From Cobetia amphilecti (lineage in GTDB: Bacteria > Pseudomonadota > Gammaproteobacteria > Pseudomonadales > Halomonadaceae), in contig NZ_CP084115.1 of NCBI RefSeq assembly GCF_020217465.1, positions 682,001 to 746,000 of the forward strand: DNA of 64,000 nt. Direction: 5' to 3'. The translations under genes were made by a program, and so were the position numbers. Below the pieces are notes generated by a model. It searched no databases, was not told the DNA's origin, and saw nothing but the letters and a program-made list of their open reading frames with translations. This document shows positions 20,110 through 32,339 of the stretch, in pieces. Position 1 is the stretch's first letter, and each line of letters starts with the position of its first letter.

Positions 20110-20120
20110 GCTCTTTAAAA
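20110..20120 (+). promoter_or_regulatory. boxA antitermination site in the 16S leader
   Basis: GCTCTTTAAAA matches the rRNA boxA consensus, the NusB/S10 binding site of the leader transcript. Confidence 0.8.
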
Positions 20121-20122
20121 AT

Positions 20123-20153
20123 TTGATCAGGTAATTCGTGTGAGCGCTTGCCG
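20123..20153 (+). other. 16S processing stem, left arm
   Basis: This 31-base arm pairs with 21812-21843 after the 16S gene with only a bulge and one mismatch. The stem brackets 16S and is the expected RNase III cleavage site. Confidence 0.85.
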
Positions 20154-20250
20154 ATGAGTGGTGACAAGGTCACCAAATATCGGAGCAAGCCTCTCACGAG
20201 AAGTTTGACTCTGAACCAAGTTTGGTCTGCTTAACAGACTATCAAGCTTT

Positions 20251-21791
<1,541 letters not shown>

Positions 21792-21811
21792 TCGACACTG
21801 TCTATCGCTCG

Positions 21812-21843
21812 CGGCAAGTGCTCACAACGAATTACCTGATCAA
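21812..21843 (+). other. 16S processing stem, right arm
   Basis: Pairs with 20123-20153; see the left arm. Confidence 0.85.
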
Positions 21844-21867
21844 GTTAGTTTATCGAGTAGTAGTGTC

Positions 21868-21944
<77 letters not shown>

Positions 21945-21983
21945 AAAGCTTCGTGCTTTTGTCGACACGGTTTTGCCGACTTT

Positions 21984-22059
21984 GGGGCCATAGCTCAGCT
22001 GGGAGAGCGCCTGCCTTGCACGCAGGAGGTCAGCGGTTCGATCCCGCTTGGCTCCACCA
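21984..22059 (+). tRNA. alaT: tRNA-Ala (TGC)
   Basis: 76-base tRNA with encoded CCA. Acceptor GGGGCCA opposes TGGCTCC (with a G-U pair); anticodon TGC at 22017-22019; T-loop GTTCGATC. Starts 39 bases after tRNA-Ile. Confidence 0.98.
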
Positions 22060-22170
22060 TGAAAGTCCGGTTCAGCTTCTACTACCTGATAACGCTGCAC
22101 AGTCCACAGTGACAAGCATATCGCCTTCCTCGTGAAGGTTGTGTGACTTCTCACTGTTCTCTGAACAGCC

Positions 22171-22182
22171 GCTCTTTAACAA
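22171..22182 (+). promoter_or_regulatory. boxA site in the 16S-23S spacer
   Basis: GCTCTTTAACAA is an exact boxA-type sequence about 110 bases before 23S. Confidence 0.8.
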
Positions 22183-22292
22183 TGTGAATCATGCTGACGA
22201 TAGATGTGTGCGCCAAGCGCATGTCTATCAAAACGATATGTCGGAGAGGTCCGACAGATTCGTAATCCTTGACAGACCCCTTGGGGTTATAT

Positions 22293-22299
<7 letters not shown>
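22180..22299 (+). other. 23S processing stem, left arms
   Basis: Two segments pair with sequence after 23S. Bases 22180-22198 pair with 25241-25259 (one G-U), and about 22276-22299 pair with about 25170-25193 with a small irregularity. Together they form a long stem that brackets 23S for RNase III. Confidence 0.8.
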
Positions 22300-25178
<2,879 letters not shown>

Positions 25179-25313
25179 ATAACACCCAAGGGGTTTGCGC
25201 AGGCAAACCGCCGGGATTGCGACAGGATCGAGACATATCGGTCAGCATGATTCATATTGCGAGTCGCGAGGCCACAAGCCTCGGGACTCAGGCATCGCAA
25301 GATGCCACCGTTT

Positions 25314-25433
25314 CGCCTGACGACCATAGCGAGCGTGAACCACCCGATCCCATGCCGAACTCGGAAGTGAAACCGCTTAGCGCCGATGGTAGTGTGGAGT
25401 TTCTCCATGTGAGAGTAGGTCATCGTCAGGCAC
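25314..25433 (+). rRNA. rrf: 5S ribosomal RNA
   Basis: About 120 bases with the conserved CCGATCCCATGCCGAACTC and GCGCCGATGGTAGTGTGG blocks; the ends GCCTGACG and CGTCAGGC pair. The 135-base spacer after 23S holds several small hairpins but no tRNA. Confidence 0.96.
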
Positions 25434-25440
25434 TTATACT

Positions 25441-25475
25441 GAACCGCCCCTGTAGCCTTGCTGCAGGGGCGGTTC
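25441..25475 (+). terminator. Terminator of the rRNA operon
   Basis: 15-bp stem (25441-25455 with 25461-25475, one G-U), loop CCTTG, followed by TCTTT, 8 bases after 5S. Confidence 0.93.
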
Positions 25476-25647
25476 TCTTTGTGGTGAGAAAAGTTGCGCA
25501 AAGCAAGAGACGTACGCGCTTCGTGAGGCGTCTGCTGCGCCCATGACGACGGCCTGAGCGTTGTCACAGCCCCATCACGTACATGCACGCTTGTAGAAGG
25601 CAGAGGCGAGAGGCTAGACTCCCCAGCCTTCTGTATTGGAGATGATG

Positions 25648-26715
25648 ATGCAACCTCAAGAACTGTTGCTGTATTGCCGCCCTGGCTTCGAGGCTGACCT
25701 GGCCGCAGAAGTCAGCGAGAAAGCGGCGTATATCGGCACGCCGGGTTATCCGATTGCGGCACGCGACAGTGGCTTCGTGCGTTATGTGGTGACGGGTGAT
25801 GAGCCCGCCAATGCCCTGCATCGTGACATGCCGCTACAGGCGTTGGTCTTCGCTCGTCAGACCCTGGTGGCGCTGGAGCCGCTGGTCGGCATGTCGCGGG
25901 AGAATCGTGTCTCGCCGATTCTGCAGCAGGTGGTCGACGCCGGCTGGAGCTTCGAGGAGATCCGCCACGAGATGCCGGATACCAATGATGGCAAGGCACT
26001 GTCGGGGCTGGGCAAGGCCGTCGGTCGCCCGCTGGAGTCCGCGCTGAAGAAGCGGGGTGCCCTGCGCCGCAAGGCCGGTGGTCGGGCGTTGCATGTCTTC
26101 TGGACGGATGGCGATGAAGTCCAGCTGGGCATGAGCTTCCCGGGCAACCGCAGCGAATATGCCAATGGCATTCGTCATCTGCGTTCGCCGAGTCGTGCGC
26201 CCAGCCGCTCCACGCTCAAGCTGGAAGAGGCGTGGCACGAATTCGTGCCGCGCGATCAGTGGGAGCGTCGCATCGCCACTGGCATGCAGGCAGCGGATCT
26301 TGGTGCCGCCCCGGGTGGCTGGACCTTCCAGCTGGTCGAGAAGGGCATGTTCGTGTTCGCGATCGACAATGGTCCGATGAACAAGGACCTGATGGCGACA
26401 GGACAGGTCGAGCATCTCAAGGAAGATGGCTTCACCTGGGAGCCGCCGCTGCGCCTGGATTGGCTGGTCTGCGATATCGTCGACAAGCCGATTCGCGTGA
26501 CCGAGATGGTCGAGCGCTGGCTGAAGAAGCGCTGGTGCAACGAGGCCGTCTTCAATCTCAAGCTGCCGATGAAGCAGCGCTGGAAGGAAGTCTCTCGCTG
26601 CCTCGACTATCTGGCCGCCAGTCTCGAGCGTTCCAACGTCGGTGCCGAGATTCGCTGTCGTCATCTGTATCACGACCGTGAAGAGGTCACTGTGCACGTG
26701 CGCATCACGCACTGA
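25648..26715 (+). CDS. rlmM: 23S rRNA 2'-O-ribose C2498 methyltransferase RlmM
   Basis: SAM-dependent methyltransferase acting on C2498 of 23S rRNA, 355 aa. The N-terminus LLLYCRPGFEADLAAEV (residues 6-22) matches E. coli RlmM, a THUMP-like region follows, and the SAM motif AADLGAAPGGWTF is at 215-227. Catalytic K-D-K-E candidates are Lys191, Asp277, Lys311-region and Glu near 345. Three ATGs occur in a row; I chose the last (25648) because GGAG at 25638-25641 then has a 6-base spacer. The gene directly follows the rRNA operon that encodes its substrate, with the rRNA terminator between. Confidence 0.94.
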   Translation: MQPQELLLYCRPGFEADLAAEVSEKAAYIGTPGYPIAARDSGFVRYVVTGDEPANALHRDMPLQALVFARQTLVALEPLVGMSRENRVSPILQQVVDAGWSFEEIRHEMPDTNDGKALSGLGKAVGRPLESALKKRGALRRKAGGRALHVFWTDGDEVQLGMSFPGNRSEYANGIRHLRSPSRAPSRSTLKLEEAWHEFVPRDQWERRIATGMQAADLGAAPGGWTFQLVEKGMFVFAIDNGPMNKDLMATGQVEHLKEDGFTWEPPLRLDWLVCDIVDKPIRVTEMVERWLKKRWCNEAVFNLKLPMKQRWKEVSRCLDYLAASLERSNVGAEIRCRHLYHDREEVTVHVRITH

Positions 26716-26752
26716 CTGGCTGTTGCTCAATCAGCATGCACGAGTGGCACAT

Positions 26753-26806
26753 GCCCCATACAAGAACCCCACGGCCTGCCCAGGTCGTGGGGTTCTTGTA
26801 TGGGGC
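26753..26806. terminator. Large inverted repeat between rlmM and the monooxygenase gene
   Basis: 21-bp perfect stem (26753-26773 with 26786-26806), and the 12-base loop can add four more pairs. There is no external U tract; the AT-rich part lies inside the stem. It is placed where a bidirectional terminator is expected between convergent genes. Confidence 0.8.
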
Positions 26807-26838
26807 GCCTGATGCCTTCGCTCGCCGGAGAGGCGCGC

Positions 26839-27123
26839 TCAGGTATGCTCCAGCAGGATTATCCGCTCCGGTTGGGATAGCATGGGCGCCAGGCGCGCCA
26901 TCATGCGATCTCTGGCCGGACTGACCGACCATTCCTGCCATGCTCGCGCATCGCGCCATGAGGTGATCAGGATGCGGTGACCCGCGCGGCCGGTTTCCAT
27001 CAGATTCTCGCCCGAGATGAAGCCCGGGACATGCGTAGCCTCGCGTACGACTTCACGCGAGGCCTGTTCGTAATCCTGTTCCAGTCCCGGCATGATATGC
27101 CGTTCGATCAGAACCTTGATCAT
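26839..27123 (-). CDS. Antibiotic biosynthesis monooxygenase (ABM) domain protein
   Basis: Small single-domain protein of 94 aa with the ferredoxin-like ABM fold: MIKVLIERHIMPGLEQDYEQ at the start, HVPGFISGENLMETG at 31-45, and ITSWRDARAWQEW near 53-65. The family includes quinol monooxygenases and heme-degrading enzymes. The residues that define heme oxygenases are not evident, so the substrate is unknown. Divergent from tusA with 62 bases between starts. Confidence 0.82.
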   Translation of the reverse strand: MIKVLIERHIMPGLEQDYEQASREVVREATHVPGFISGENLMETGRAGHRILITSWRDARAWQEWSVSPARDRMMARLAPMLSQPERIILLEHT

Positions 27124-27185
27124 GCCTGTCTCCCCTTTTTTGTACGTGCCGCCAGCCAGGGCGGCAGGATTGTCAGGAGTCTTCG

Positions 27186-27431
27186 ATGACCGATATCACA
27201 TTGCCCGAGGCCGATGCCGAACTGGAAACCAGTGGCCTGTATTGCCCGGAACCCATCATGATGCTGCACAACAAGGTGCGTGAGCTTGCCTCGGGTGATC
27301 TGTTGCGGGTGGTGGCGACCGACCCTGCCACCACCCGTGATGTGCCCAAGTTCTGCGCCTTTCTCGGCCACACCCTGGAGCTGAGCCACGAGACGCCGGA
27401 ACAGTTCCTGTATTACATCCGCATCAGTTGA
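27186..27431 (+). CDS. tusA: Sulfurtransferase TusA family protein
   Basis: 81-aa sulfur carrier. The active-site motif CPEP lies at 20-23 with Cys20 as the persulfide-bearing residue, in LETSGLYCPEPIMML. E. coli TusA passes sulfur to TusD for 2-thiouridine of tRNA. AGGAG precedes the ATG. The neighbour genes do not encode other Tus proteins, so TusA proper is inferred from the sequence rather than from context. Confidence 0.88.
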   Translation: MTDITLPEADAELETSGLYCPEPIMMLHNKVRELASGDLLRVVATDPATTRDVPKFCAFLGHTLELSHETPEQFLYYIRIS

Positions 27432-27472
27432 GCGCCATCCGCAGCCGCTGAGTCGCTGGCCATGACTAGTCC

Positions 27473-28207
27473 TCAGGCTTCGCGGTCATGGACCTCGACG
27501 CAGACCTGGTCGCTCTCGCCGGTCATCATCAGCGCGAGAGCCTCCAGCGTCGCCGGGTCCTGCTCGCGAATCTGATTGGCGATGGCGCGCTGGAAGAAAT
27601 AGACCACATCATGTCGGCTGCGCCCCGGGTACAGGCAGTCGTCGCCGGCCAGCACGGGTGTCTGGGTGACGCGAGCCTCATCGACCAGCAAGGCCTCGAT
27701 GTTGCCATCGCTGTAGAGACGCCAGCCGAAGACCTGCTTGAGCTGCCACTGAGTCTCGCCGTTGGTCATGCACAGCGCATGGGTACCCAGCGTGTCCGGC
27801 AGTTGCTGCAGCAGCGTCGTCTTGTCCGAGACTTCATAGTCGTAATAGGCCGCGGCATGTTCGAGCTCGAACACCTTGTGGTCAGGCGCCAGCATGAAGA
27901 CTTCGTCGGTTTCCGGGTCGCGATAGCCGACGAAATGCCCCTGCTGCGGGTCTTCCAGCTCGTGGCAGGGCATCAGCCCCTCCATCCACGGCACCATGCC
28001 GACGACTTCACCATCCTCGCGCAGCCCCCAGGCCAGTACCGGAATGCTGTAATAGCTGTCCGGGTCGCTGTCGAGCTGATAGAGCATTTCCAACCCGTCG
28101 TGTTCCGGCGCCAGCCGGAGAATACGACGTCGTGCACGCATCCTGTCACGCATGACACTCAGGTCGATGACCTTGGCGGAGCGGGGGGAAGATACTGGTA
28201 CGCCCAT
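27473..28207 (-). CDS. Conserved hypothetical protein, 244 aa
   Basis: I do not recognise a named family. The protein is soluble and acidic, with a basic segment near residues 20-32 (MRDRMRARRRILRLAP). The rest looks like an alpha/beta domain with DPDSYYSIPVLAWGLREDG (47-65) and DDCLYPGRSRHDVVYFFQ near 190-207. No signal peptide or membrane helix. A strong GGAGG ribosome site precedes the ATG. It converges on tusA with 41 bases between stops. It could be a lineage-restricted regulatory or binding protein; no function is claimed. Confidence 0.75.
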   Translation of the reverse strand: MGVPVSSPRSAKVIDLSVMRDRMRARRRILRLAPEHDGLEMLYQLDSDPDSYYSIPVLAWGLREDGEVVGMVPWMEGLMPCHELEDPQQGHFVGYRDPETDEVFMLAPDHKVFELEHAAAYYDYEVSDKTTLLQQLPDTLGTHALCMTNGETQWQLKQVFGWRLYSDGNIEALLVDEARVTQTPVLAGDDCLYPGRSRHDVVYFFQRAIANQIREQDPATLEALALMMTGESDQVCVEVHDREA

Positions 28208-28393
28208 GACGAACCCTCCTCAGCAGCTTGTCGATCGTCCTCGGCGTGTGCTGGTGCGTTCTCTCGCTTCTGCCATGTGTGTCGTCAGCGAGAGAGCACT
28301 GCCTTGAATAACCATTAGCACAGCCAGAGCCCTGACGGTAACCCCTCCTTGGACGAAATGACCGTCTATCAGCTTTTTCGTGTTTAAACGCAA

Positions 28394-28429
28394 AAGCCCC
28401 GCGTCACCTTGTCGGGTGTCGCGGGGCTT
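28394..28429. terminator. Hairpin between the 244-aa gene and the MATE gene
   Basis: 10-bp perfect outer stem (28394-28403 with 28420-28429) plus a 4-bp inner stem. It lies about 95 bases after the MATE stop, so it serves that gene if any. Confidence 0.7.
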
Positions 28430-28524
28430 GCTCATCATGGCGATTCAGGCAGCTGTCAGCCCAGCATCCGGGCCGAGCTTCCTGTTGGAATGCAGGCTGA
28501 GATGCAGGCGCTATCCGGCAGGCA

Positions 28525-30030
28525 TCACTGGCTCGCCAATGCCTCGTCGCGCACGCCACGGCGCGCGATGATCCACAGGCGCCAGCCGAGCAGCAGCGCC
28601 GCCACGGTCAGGCCGGCCACCATGCCGATCCAGTAGCCATAGACGCCCATCTGCTCGATGGGCCAGGGCGAGATCGGGAAGGCCTCACTGCCGACGCCCA
28701 GCAGGTGTCCGCCTCCCAGCCCGACTACCCAGTAGGCGAACATGGTGATCAACATGATGATGCGCGTGTCCTTGAAGCCGCGCAGTGCGCCTGCCATCGC
28801 GACCTGCAGGGAGTCCGAGACCTGATAGAGCATCGCCAGGGTGATCAGCGACATGGCCAGGGCCTGGACCTTGAGGTTGCTGGTGTAGAGCGCCACGGCC
28901 GGCTCGGCCAGTACCCAGATCACGATGTCATTCACCAGCGCCACCACCAACGAGAAGGCCACGCCATTCCAGGCCACGAAGCGTGCTTCGCGCATGTCGC
29001 CACGGCCGATGGTGTGACCGACGCGCACGGTCAGGGCCATCGCCATCGACAGCGGCAGCATGAACAGCAGCGAGGTGAAGTTGAGCGCGACCTGGTGGGC
29101 CGCGACCTTGATCTCGCCGAAGCTGGCCACGAACAGGGCGATGACCGTGAACAGCGTGACCTCGAAGAAGATCGCGATCCCGATCGGCAGGCCGACCTTG
29201 AGCAGTTCGCCCATCTGCTTGAAATGGGGAGCGCTGGGTTGGCACCACAGCGCCACGGCGCGATATGCGCTGCTGTAACGCGTGTAGGCGAACATGCTCA
29301 GGCACATGATCCACATCGCAAGGCCGGTGGCGATACCGCAGCCGGCGGCGCCCATGGCCGGAATGTCGCCCAACAGTCCCGGCAGGGTGATCCCCAGCAG
29401 GTCATCCACGCCCGCAGACCCGTAGATCAGCACGTAATTGAGCGGGATGTTCGATATCAGGCCGATCAGGCTGATGATCAGTGCCGGGCGGGTATGGTTC
29501 ATGCCGTCCGAGTAGGCGCGCAGGACCTGATAGAAGGCGGCACCCGGCATGCCCCAGGCGATGGCCATCAGATAGAGGGTCGCCTGCTCGGCCACGGCCT
29601 CAGGCACCTCCATCAGGGTGAAGATCGGCGCGGCCAGATACCACAGCGCAAGCCCGGACAGGCTGCCGAGCACCAGCGAGATCCACAGCGATTGATGCAC
29701 GTTGCCACGCACCTCACCACTGCGATTGCCCCCCATCAATTGCGCGACCACCGGCGTCAGACCCATCAGGGTGCCCGCCATCAGCAGCAGCAGGGGCACC
29801 CACAGGCTTGAGCCCACCGACACGGCTGCCAGGTCCGTGGCCGAGGAGCGTCCCGTCATCAACACGTCCACGGCACTCATGCCTGCCTGAGCCAGCTGCG
29901 CGCCACAGATCGGCAGCGCCAGAGTCAGCAGGCGTGAGGTTTCCGCTCTGACGCGGGGAATCAGTGGCGGAGGCGGAGAACCGGGGGCCGTCTGAGGCTT
30001 GGAGGGGGTGGATGAATCGGCGGGGGGCAC
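28525..30030 (-). CDS. MATE family efflux transporter (NorM-like)
   Basis: Twelve-helix sodium- or proton-coupled multidrug exporter, 501 aa. The first repeat begins LALPICGAQLAQAGMSAVDVLMTGR near 37-61, and AGTLMGLTPVVAQLMGG lies near 85-101; the second half begins near residue 260 with VGLPIGIAIFFEV. The start codon is GTG at 30030, preceded by AGGAG with a 6-base spacer. The first 30 residues are proline-rich. A Fur-like site at 30047-30065 overlaps the region just upstream, suggesting iron control. NorM-type pumps usually export cationic drugs; a role in iron or siderophore handling is only an inference. Confidence 0.92.
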   Translation of the reverse strand: MPPADSSTPSKPQTAPGSPPPPLIPRVRAETSRLLTLALPICGAQLAQAGMSAVDVLMTGRSSATDLAAVSVGSSLWVPLLLLMAGTLMGLTPVVAQLMGGNRSGEVRGNVHQSLWISLVLGSLSGLALWYLAAPIFTLMEVPEAVAEQATLYLMAIAWGMPGAAFYQVLRAYSDGMNHTRPALIISLIGLISNIPLNYVLIYGSAGVDDLLGITLPGLLGDIPAMGAAGCGIATGLAMWIMCLSMFAYTRYSSAYRAVALWCQPSAPHFKQMGELLKVGLPIGIAIFFEVTLFTVIALFVASFGEIKVAAHQVALNFTSLLFMLPLSMAMALTVRVGHTIGRGDMREARFVAWNGVAFSLVVALVNDIVIWVLAEPAVALYTSNLKVQALAMSLITLAMLYQVSDSLQVAMAGALRGFKDTRIIMLITMFAYWVVGLGGGHLLGVGSEAFPISPWPIEQMGVYGYWIGMVAGLTVAALLLGWRLWIIARRGVRDEALASQ

Positions 30031-30046
30031 GGCAGGCTCCTGCTAG

Positions 30047-30065
30047 TAATCGAGAATCATTCTTG
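30047..30065. promoter_or_regulatory. Fur-box candidate upstream of the MATE gene
   Basis: On the minus strand it reads CAAGAATGATTCTCGATTA and shares AGAATGATTC with the Fur-box candidate at 31048-31066. It lies 17 bases before the start codon. Confidence 0.45.
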
Positions 30066-30219
30066 CTTGGCGCGCCATCCTAGCAGATAAGCAGGTTTCA
30101 TGAACGCAAGCTGATGAATTATCACGGCTGTGAGCGACACTGTCAGCTGAAATGACGCGCTATACGCTAGCCACGTACAATGAGCCATCCGACAGAGCAG
30201 GTTTTCCTGCCGCCATCGA

Positions 30220-30915
30220 ATGCCCACACACTGCCAGCGCTTGCCGAGAATTGCCGTGTCGTCCCATGAGTCCCTACCTGCCGTCCATTGCTCTGATTCC
30301 GCCAGCGGGAGTCCCCGTCGTGCGCATGACCTCGCCACCTTGATGGCATTGTTCGACGGTCTGTTCGGCGACACCTTCAACACCTTGCTGCGCTGTGATC
30401 CCGAGGAGCCGCTCTATCTTCCGGCCGGCATGCAGGGGGAAGGCAGGCATGTGCCGGAATCAGAGCTTGGCTATCACCGCATCTATCTGGCACGTGGCTT
30501 CTTTTCCAGCGCGCTGCATGAGATCAGCCATTGGTGCATCGCAGGCGCCAGACGGCGGCTCGAGGAAGATTACGGCTACTGGTATGCACCGGATGGCCGC
30601 GACGCCGAGCAGCAGCGTGCCTTCGAGAGTGTCGAGGTCGCGCCGCAAGCGCTGGAGCTGCTGTTTCACCGGGCGGTGGGCAAGCCGTTTCATGTCAGCG
30701 TCGACAATCTTGAGCTGGAGGTGGATCGAGACGCCTTCGCGCAACGTGTGATGCAGCGCGCCGCCGATGTCGAGCAGCGCGGCCTGCCCGCCCGGGCCGC
30801 TGCCTTCCGCCACGCACTCGCCGGTGTCTGGCAGCAGGGGATGCCGCTTGAGCAGGCCATCGCCCATGCCAGGCCCCTGTTGCCTGCGGTGGGGGAGGAC
30901 GGCCGACTGGCGTGA
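30220..30915 (+). CDS. epmC: Elongation factor P hydroxylase EpmC
   Basis: Hydroxylates the lysylated lysine of EF-P (YfcM family). The core matches E. coli EpmC closely: DTFNTLL near 51-57, EPLYLPAG at 63-70, ARGFFSSALHEISHWCIAG at 91-109 with a metal-binding HEISH, and GYWYAPDGRDAEQQ near 118-131. Length 231 aa from this start, longer than E. coli's about 180; residues 1-35 have no counterpart and no ribosome site is visible, so translation probably begins later (for example around 30343). No epmA, epmB or efp is in the window. Confidence 0.88.
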   Translation: MPTHCQRLPRIAVSSHESLPAVHCSDSASGSPRRAHDLATLMALFDGLFGDTFNTLLRCDPEEPLYLPAGMQGEGRHVPESELGYHRIYLARGFFSSALHEISHWCIAGARRRLEEDYGYWYAPDGRDAEQQRAFESVEVAPQALELLFHRAVGKPFHVSVDNLELEVDRDAFAQRVMQRAADVEQRGLPARAAAFRHALAGVWQQGMPLEQAIAHARPLLPAVGEDGRLA

Positions 30916-31026
30916 TGCCTTGTCTGAGCATGCCAGGCGGCAGTGGCGTCGCCCGCTGGGCTTGCCTCCCGGTACTCGCCTCCCTGAGCGGGATTGCATT
31001 ATCTGCAAATCAGCGTTGCACTCACG

Positions 31027-31056
31027 TTGCAGGTGTCAGGGCTTTGTGATTAGAAT
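31027..31056 (+). promoter_or_regulatory. Predicted promoter of fbpA
   Basis: TTGCAG (31027-31032), 18-base spacer, TAGAAT (31051-31056). The -10 box lies inside the Fur-box candidate. Confidence 0.55.
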
Positions 31057-31066
31057 GATTCGCATT
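31048..31066. promoter_or_regulatory. Fur-box candidate of the iron-uptake genes
   Basis: GATTAGAATGATTCGCATT resembles Fur boxes of the GAGAATGATTCTCATT type. It overlaps the -10 box of the predicted fbpA promoter, the classical position for iron-dependent repression. Confidence 0.65.
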
Positions 31067-31151
31067 GACACAATGGTTCCGCTTTTACTGTCCTGCAGGT
31101 CTGCTCTTGGCAGTCCTCGTCAGGACAGGACACCTTGAACAGGGGTATTCG

Positions 31152-32198
31152 ATGACTGCTGTATCCATGATTTCTGCATCCTCCGCTCGCAAGCTGTTGT
31201 TGAGTGCGCTGGTCGGCGTGACGGCTGTCACGGCCATGCCGGCGCAAGCCCAGGAAGAGGTGAACGTCTACTCCTATCGTCAGGCCTATCTGATCGAGCC
31301 GTTCCTCAAGGAGTTCACCGAGGAGACCGGCGTCAAGGTCAACGTGGTATTCGCCAAGCAAGGTCTGGCCGAGCGTCTCAAGCGTGAGGGTCGCAACACG
31401 CCGGCTGACGTCCTGCTGACGGTGGATATCGGTCGCCTGCAGGAGCTGGTCGACGAAGAGCTGGTCAAGAGCGTCAATGACGACGTCATCGAAGCCAACC
31501 TGCCCGAGCAGTATCACGGTCCTGACAACCAGTGGTTCGGTATCACCACCCGTGCACGCGTGCTCTACACCAGCGTCGAGCGTCTCGAGGCCGGTCAGGT
31601 CGCAAGCTATGACGACCTGGCGGACCCGAGCCTCAAGGGCCGTGTCTGTTCGCGTGCCGGGGATCACCCCTACAACGTGGCATTGATCGCCTCGCGTATC
31701 GCCCACAACGGCGAGGAAGCGACCCGCGAATGGCTGGAAGGCTTCAAGGACAACCTGGCGCGCAAGCCGCAGGGCGGGGACCGCGATCAGATCAAGGCGA
31801 TTCGTGACAACGTCTGTGACGTGGCCATCGGCAACAGCTACTACTACGGCAAGATGCTCGACAACGACGAGCAGCGTCCGTGGGCCGAGAAGGCACGCAT
31901 CGAGTTCCCGGACCAGAACGGTGTCGGCACGCACATGAACATCTCCGGCATGGCGATGACCAAGTACGCGCCGCACGAAGAGAATGCGCTCAAGCTGATG
32001 CGCTTCTTGACCGAGAAGACCGCCCAGCACATGTATGCCGAGGTCAATTTCGAGTACCCGGCCAACCCGGCTGCCGAAAGCTCGGAGCTGCTGACGTCCT
32101 GGGGCGAGTTCAAGCAGGATGACCTCTCGCTGACCGAGGTCGCCAAATACCGCAAGCGTGCTGCTCAGATGGTCAATGAAGTCGGCTTCAACCAGTAA
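31152..32198 (+). CDS. fbpA: Periplasmic Fe(III)-binding protein FbpA
   Basis: Iron ABC-transporter substrate-binding protein, 348 aa. A signal peptide (residues 1-33) ends in AMPAQA, and the mature protein starts EEVNVYSYRQAYLIEPF. The tyrosine cluster that binds ferric iron is visible as GNSYYYGKM, Tyr230-232. The ATG at 31152 was chosen because AGGGG precedes it and the signal peptide then begins properly. It is followed by a very strong hairpin and then the permease gene. The Fur-box candidate over its promoter supports iron regulation. Confidence 0.94.
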   Translation: MTAVSMISASSARKLLLSALVGVTAVTAMPAQAQEEVNVYSYRQAYLIEPFLKEFTEETGVKVNVVFAKQGLAERLKREGRNTPADVLLTVDIGRLQELVDEELVKSVNDDVIEANLPEQYHGPDNQWFGITTRARVLYTSVERLEAGQVASYDDLADPSLKGRVCSRAGDHPYNVALIASRIAHNGEEATREWLEGFKDNLARKPQGGDRDQIKAIRDNVCDVAIGNSYYYGKMLDNDEQRPWAEKARIEFPDQNGVGTHMNISGMAMTKYAPHEENALKLMRFLTEKTAQHMYAEVNFEYPANPAAESSELLTSWGEFKQDDLSLTEVAKYRKRAAQMVNEVGFNQ

Positions 32199-32240
32199 CG
32201 GCACTCACCGCTGGCGCAAGCCATCGGGTGGGATGTCATG

Positions 32241-32281
32241 AACGAAGAGGGGCTGTCGCGATGCGACAGCCCCTCTTCGTT
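32241..32281 (+). terminator. Strong hairpin between fbpA and fbpB
   Basis: 19-bp perfect stem (32241-32259 with 32263-32281) with a 3-base loop and T-rich end. Inside a transport operon it would act as an attenuator, giving far more binding protein than permease. Confidence 0.88.
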
Positions 32282-32339
32282 TGAGTGAACAATGTAAAAT
32301 AGACGCAATTGCAGTTGGCAGGTCAGTGAGGAAGAACAG

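Noticed and set aside
25179-25313. Possible extra tRNA in the 23S-5S spacer
   Set aside because: Small hairpins only; no T-loop or CCA end in tRNA layout. Part of the sequence is the 23S processing stem.
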